Source of the DNA: Olsenella sp. KGMB02461 | GTDB lineage: Bacteria; Actinomycetota; Coriobacteriia; Coriobacteriales; Atopobiaceae | NCBI RefSeq assembly: GCF_012584445.1 | Contig: NZ_JABAHI010000008.1 | Span: 1 to 64,000 of the forward strand | Direction: 5' to 3' | DNA: 64,000 bases | Shown: positions 62,452 to 64,000 of the stretch, in pieces | How positions within the stretch are numbered: the first letter of the stretch is position 1 | How the letters are laid out: each line of letters begins with the position of its first letter | Position numbers and translations under genes: made by a program | The notes under the pieces: model-generated | The model's input: only the letters and a program-made list of their open reading frames with translations | The model's database searches: none | Told to the model about the DNA's origin: nothing

Positions 62452-63612
62452 ATGCACCATCGAGGTATCTGTCATAAGAGTCTGGGAGCAGCAAGGCTTT
62501 TGCTGGTGGCAATGGCGGTGTTTCTCGGCTTGGGGCTCATGCCGGGCAAGGCGACAGCCCAGCAGGCCTCTGACCAGGCCACGGCAGAGGCCTCTCAAGC
62601 TCAGGGCTGTCTGATGGCGGCAGCCCCGGTAAATCCGCTGGATTGTTTCGATGTGACGGCCACGGTGTCTCTCTCGGGCGGCTCTTTAGAGGCAGGGGAG
62701 TTCACCTTCAGGCTCACAGACTCTGCCGGATCGGCGATGGAGGCCACCAACCAGCACAGCGATCTTACCGGTCAAAACAATTATGTGAACTTTGAGATCC
62801 CCTATGGGCAGGTGGGCACGCGCACCTATAGGCTTGTCCAAGAGAACAACCCTCGCTATCGCTGCGATACCGCGGTTTACGAGGTCGCTGTCACCGTAAC
62901 CCAGGATATGCTGGGCAACAAAGGCGCCAGCGTGACCTATAGCGCGGGCGGCAAGACCGTGTCTCAGGCTGCTTTTTCCAACGGCCCGCTACCTCCTCCT
63001 TCTGGCCAGTGGGTTCATGAGGACGGCGTCACCCGGTATCGCACCCCTCAGGGCACCTATGCATCGGGTTGGTGCACCATCGACGGCCAGACGTATTACT
63101 TTGATACTTCGGGCGCCCATGGGCGCAGGACAGGCTGGTTGCAGCAGGGCGGCGCTTGGTATTTCTTGAGCCCTGCAGACGGTCATAGGGAGACCGGTTG
63201 GATTAGAGAGGGCGGCGCCTGGTATTACCTCAATCCTTCCACCGGCGCCATGAAGACCGGCTGGGCATGGGTCGACGGCGCGTGGTACTACCTCACAGGC
63301 TCTGGCGCCATGGCGACCGGTTGGGTGTTCACGGGCGGTCAGTGGTACTTCCTGCGCTCTTCGGGAGCCATGGCCACAGGTTGGATTTGGACGGGTGGCG
63401 CCTGGTATTACCTGGCGCCTGGAGACGGCCATATGTATCGGGGATGGGGCTTCATCAATGGCAGCTGGTACTTCTGCGATCGCTCCAGCGGCGCCATGAA
63501 GACCGGCTGGATTTGGGATGGCGCTTGGTACTACCTCTACAGCTCTGGCGCCATGGCTCATAACACCACCATTGGAGGCTATAGGCTCGATTCCAGCGGG
63601 GCCTGGGTCTAA
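62452..63612 (+). CDS. Secreted FctA-type pilin domain fused to GW repeats
   Basis: A 386-residue secreted protein. Signal peptide to about residue 37 (ends ATAQQ). Residues about 60-180 form one FctA/Spy0128-type beta domain: GEFTFRLTDSAGSAMEATN, YVNFEIPYGQVGTRTYRL, VYEVAVTV, AAFSNGPLPPP. The isopeptide Lys and Glu positions are not Lys and Glu (Glu position is Gln), so no internal bond is expected. About nine choline-binding-type GW repeats follow in place of a sortase signal. AGGAGG sets the ATG at 62452. A pilin-like domain tethered non-covalently to the wall is unusual. Confidence 0.85.
   Translation: MHHRGICHKSLGAARLLLVAMAVFLGLGLMPGKATAQQASDQATAEASQAQGCLMAAAPVNPLDCFDVTATVSLSGGSLEAGEFTFRLTDSAGSAMEATNQHSDLTGQNNYVNFEIPYGQVGTRTYRLVQENNPRYRCDTAVYEVAVTVTQDMLGNKGASVTYSAGGKTVSQAAFSNGPLPPPSGQWVHEDGVTRYRTPQGTYASGWCTIDGQTYYFDTSGAHGRRTGWLQQGGAWYFLSPADGHRETGWIREGGAWYYLNPSTGAMKTGWAWVDGAWYYLTGSGAMATGWVFTGGQWYFLRSSGAMATGWIWTGGAWYYLAPGDGHMYRGWGFINGSWYFCDRSSGAMKTGWIWDGAWYYLYSSGAMAHNTTIGGYRLDSSGAWV
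63010..63610 (+). repeat. Coding array of GW repeats in the pilin-domain protein
   Basis: About nine units encode TGW-x-x-x-GGAWYYL-x-x-GAM-x. It is the third such array in the last 15 kb. Confidence 0.88.
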
Positions 63613-63699
63613 TCAAGCCGCCCCTTAACAGGTCTCTCCTATCCTTGTGCGGTGCTGTAGGGTGTGGATTTCTGGAGGCCTAGAGGCACCGTGTATCAT

Positions 63700-63735
63700 T
63701 AGGCCCTGTGAGGGGCTTGCCGCAAGGCGGGCCTA
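63700..63735 (+). promoter_or_regulatory. Leader hairpin before the aminotransferase gene
   Basis: TAGGCCC (63700-63706) pairs with GGGCCTA (63729-63735), with GGCTTGCCGCAAGGC-type pairing inside. It lies 26 bases before the start codon. Confidence 0.4.
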
Positions 63736-63761
63736 GGGTATCTACAGAAAGCATAGTGTCT

Positions 63762-64000
63762 ATGGATGCAGCCCAGGCTCATCAAGCATTAGTAGAAGAA
63801 CTTGCTCGCAGGACCCATACCCAGGCCGCAGATTGGTACCTGGTATTCAAAGCGCGCTATGGCTTAGAGGAGATCTTTCAAGCCATAAAAACCGCCCATG
63901 GCACGGGAGCTGTAGCTACCCAACTGTTTACCTGCTGCACTGCGGTGGCCCCTATAGTGGCAGCTGGGCTTACCCCTGTCTATGGCGACATAGAGGCGGC
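63762..64000 (+). CDS. DegT/DnrJ-type PLP aminotransferase, 5' part
   Basis: An open frame from ATG 63762 (or GTG 63756) runs off the right edge; 79 residues are visible. The segment AVATQLFTCCTAVAPIVAAGLTPVYGDIEA matches the N-terminal block of DegT/DnrJ/EryC1 sugar aminotransferases (the usual V-x-x-x-x-T-x-x-A-T-x-x-A-I-x-x-x-G-x-x-P-x-x-x-D). The first 50 residues are helical and unlike the family. The PLP Lys lies beyond the window. The ribosome site is weak, so the start is uncertain. Confidence 0.65.
   Translation, partial: MDAAQAHQALVEELARRTHTQAADWYLVFKARYGLEEIFQAIKTAHGTGAVATQLFTCCTAVAPIVAAGLTPVYGDIEA

Overview
The window looks like chromosomal DNA of a GC-rich, Gram-positive member of the class Coriobacteriia (an Olsenella/Atopobium/Collinsella-like actinobacterium). 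This is inferred from gene content and style: choline-binding-type GW-repeat surface proteins, a sortase-assembled pilus, a large U32 peptidase, a bifunctional-type Dcd and a coiled-coil FtsX-type exporter. It was not tested by a database search. The left edge is the 3' end of a 5S rRNA gene, so an rRNA operon ends here; the right edge cuts a DegT-type aminotransferase gene.

Layout. 0-2.2 kb: 5S rRNA end and terminator, nucleoside hydrolase (-), short-chain dehydrogenase (+). 2.2-8.2 kb: an AT-rich upstream region, then a complete pilus operon: von Willebrand A tip pilin, a small DivIVA-like helical protein, a signal-peptidase-like protein lacking both catalytic residues (as in streptococcal SipA), an isopeptide-bonded backbone pilin (Spy0128/FctA type), a class B-type sortase and a small FctB-like pilin. 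This is the gene order of streptococcal FCT-type islands. 8.3-10.0 kb: amtB-glnK ammonium uptake. 10.6-19.9 kb: flavodoxin, a NagA-like protein that has lost its metal ligands, a membrane protein, acylphosphatase, an ABC ATPase with a 1176-residue FtsX-type partner, a DegV protein and a Fic protein.

20-31 kb: a Tat-exported tannase-like lipoprotein with Gly at the catalytic Ser position, a DUF2142 protein, QueD, a GT2/DUF2304 pair, a CarD-ACT-citrate synthase-HAD cluster, then a decayed locus where a Cthe_2159-type carbohydrate-binding protein gene and a histidine kinase gene are both truncated and joined head to head. 31-43 kb: Kup, an S10 peptidase, RlmKL with a degenerate N-terminal methyltransferase half, CysK, EngB, phosphoglucomutase and a C39-like membrane protein with Ser at the catalytic Cys position. 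43-47 kb: argR, argG, argH. 47-64 kb: class A PBP, a GW-repeat amidase/glucosaminidase, tyrS-U32, a NifU-like protein, a polysaccharide flippase, Dcd, a metallo-beta-lactamase/GW-repeat protein resembling pneumococcal Pce, Lgt, and a pilin-domain/GW-repeat fusion.

Two themes stand out. First, several proteins keep their fold but lack key catalytic residues. Second, a 13-15 bp motif, AAGGGYTTCTCGGCA, occurs at least eleven times, mostly just after stop codons and in hairpins, where it resembles a DNA-uptake-type repeat or a 3'-end RNA signal. All coordinates and readings come from the sequence; no searches were run.
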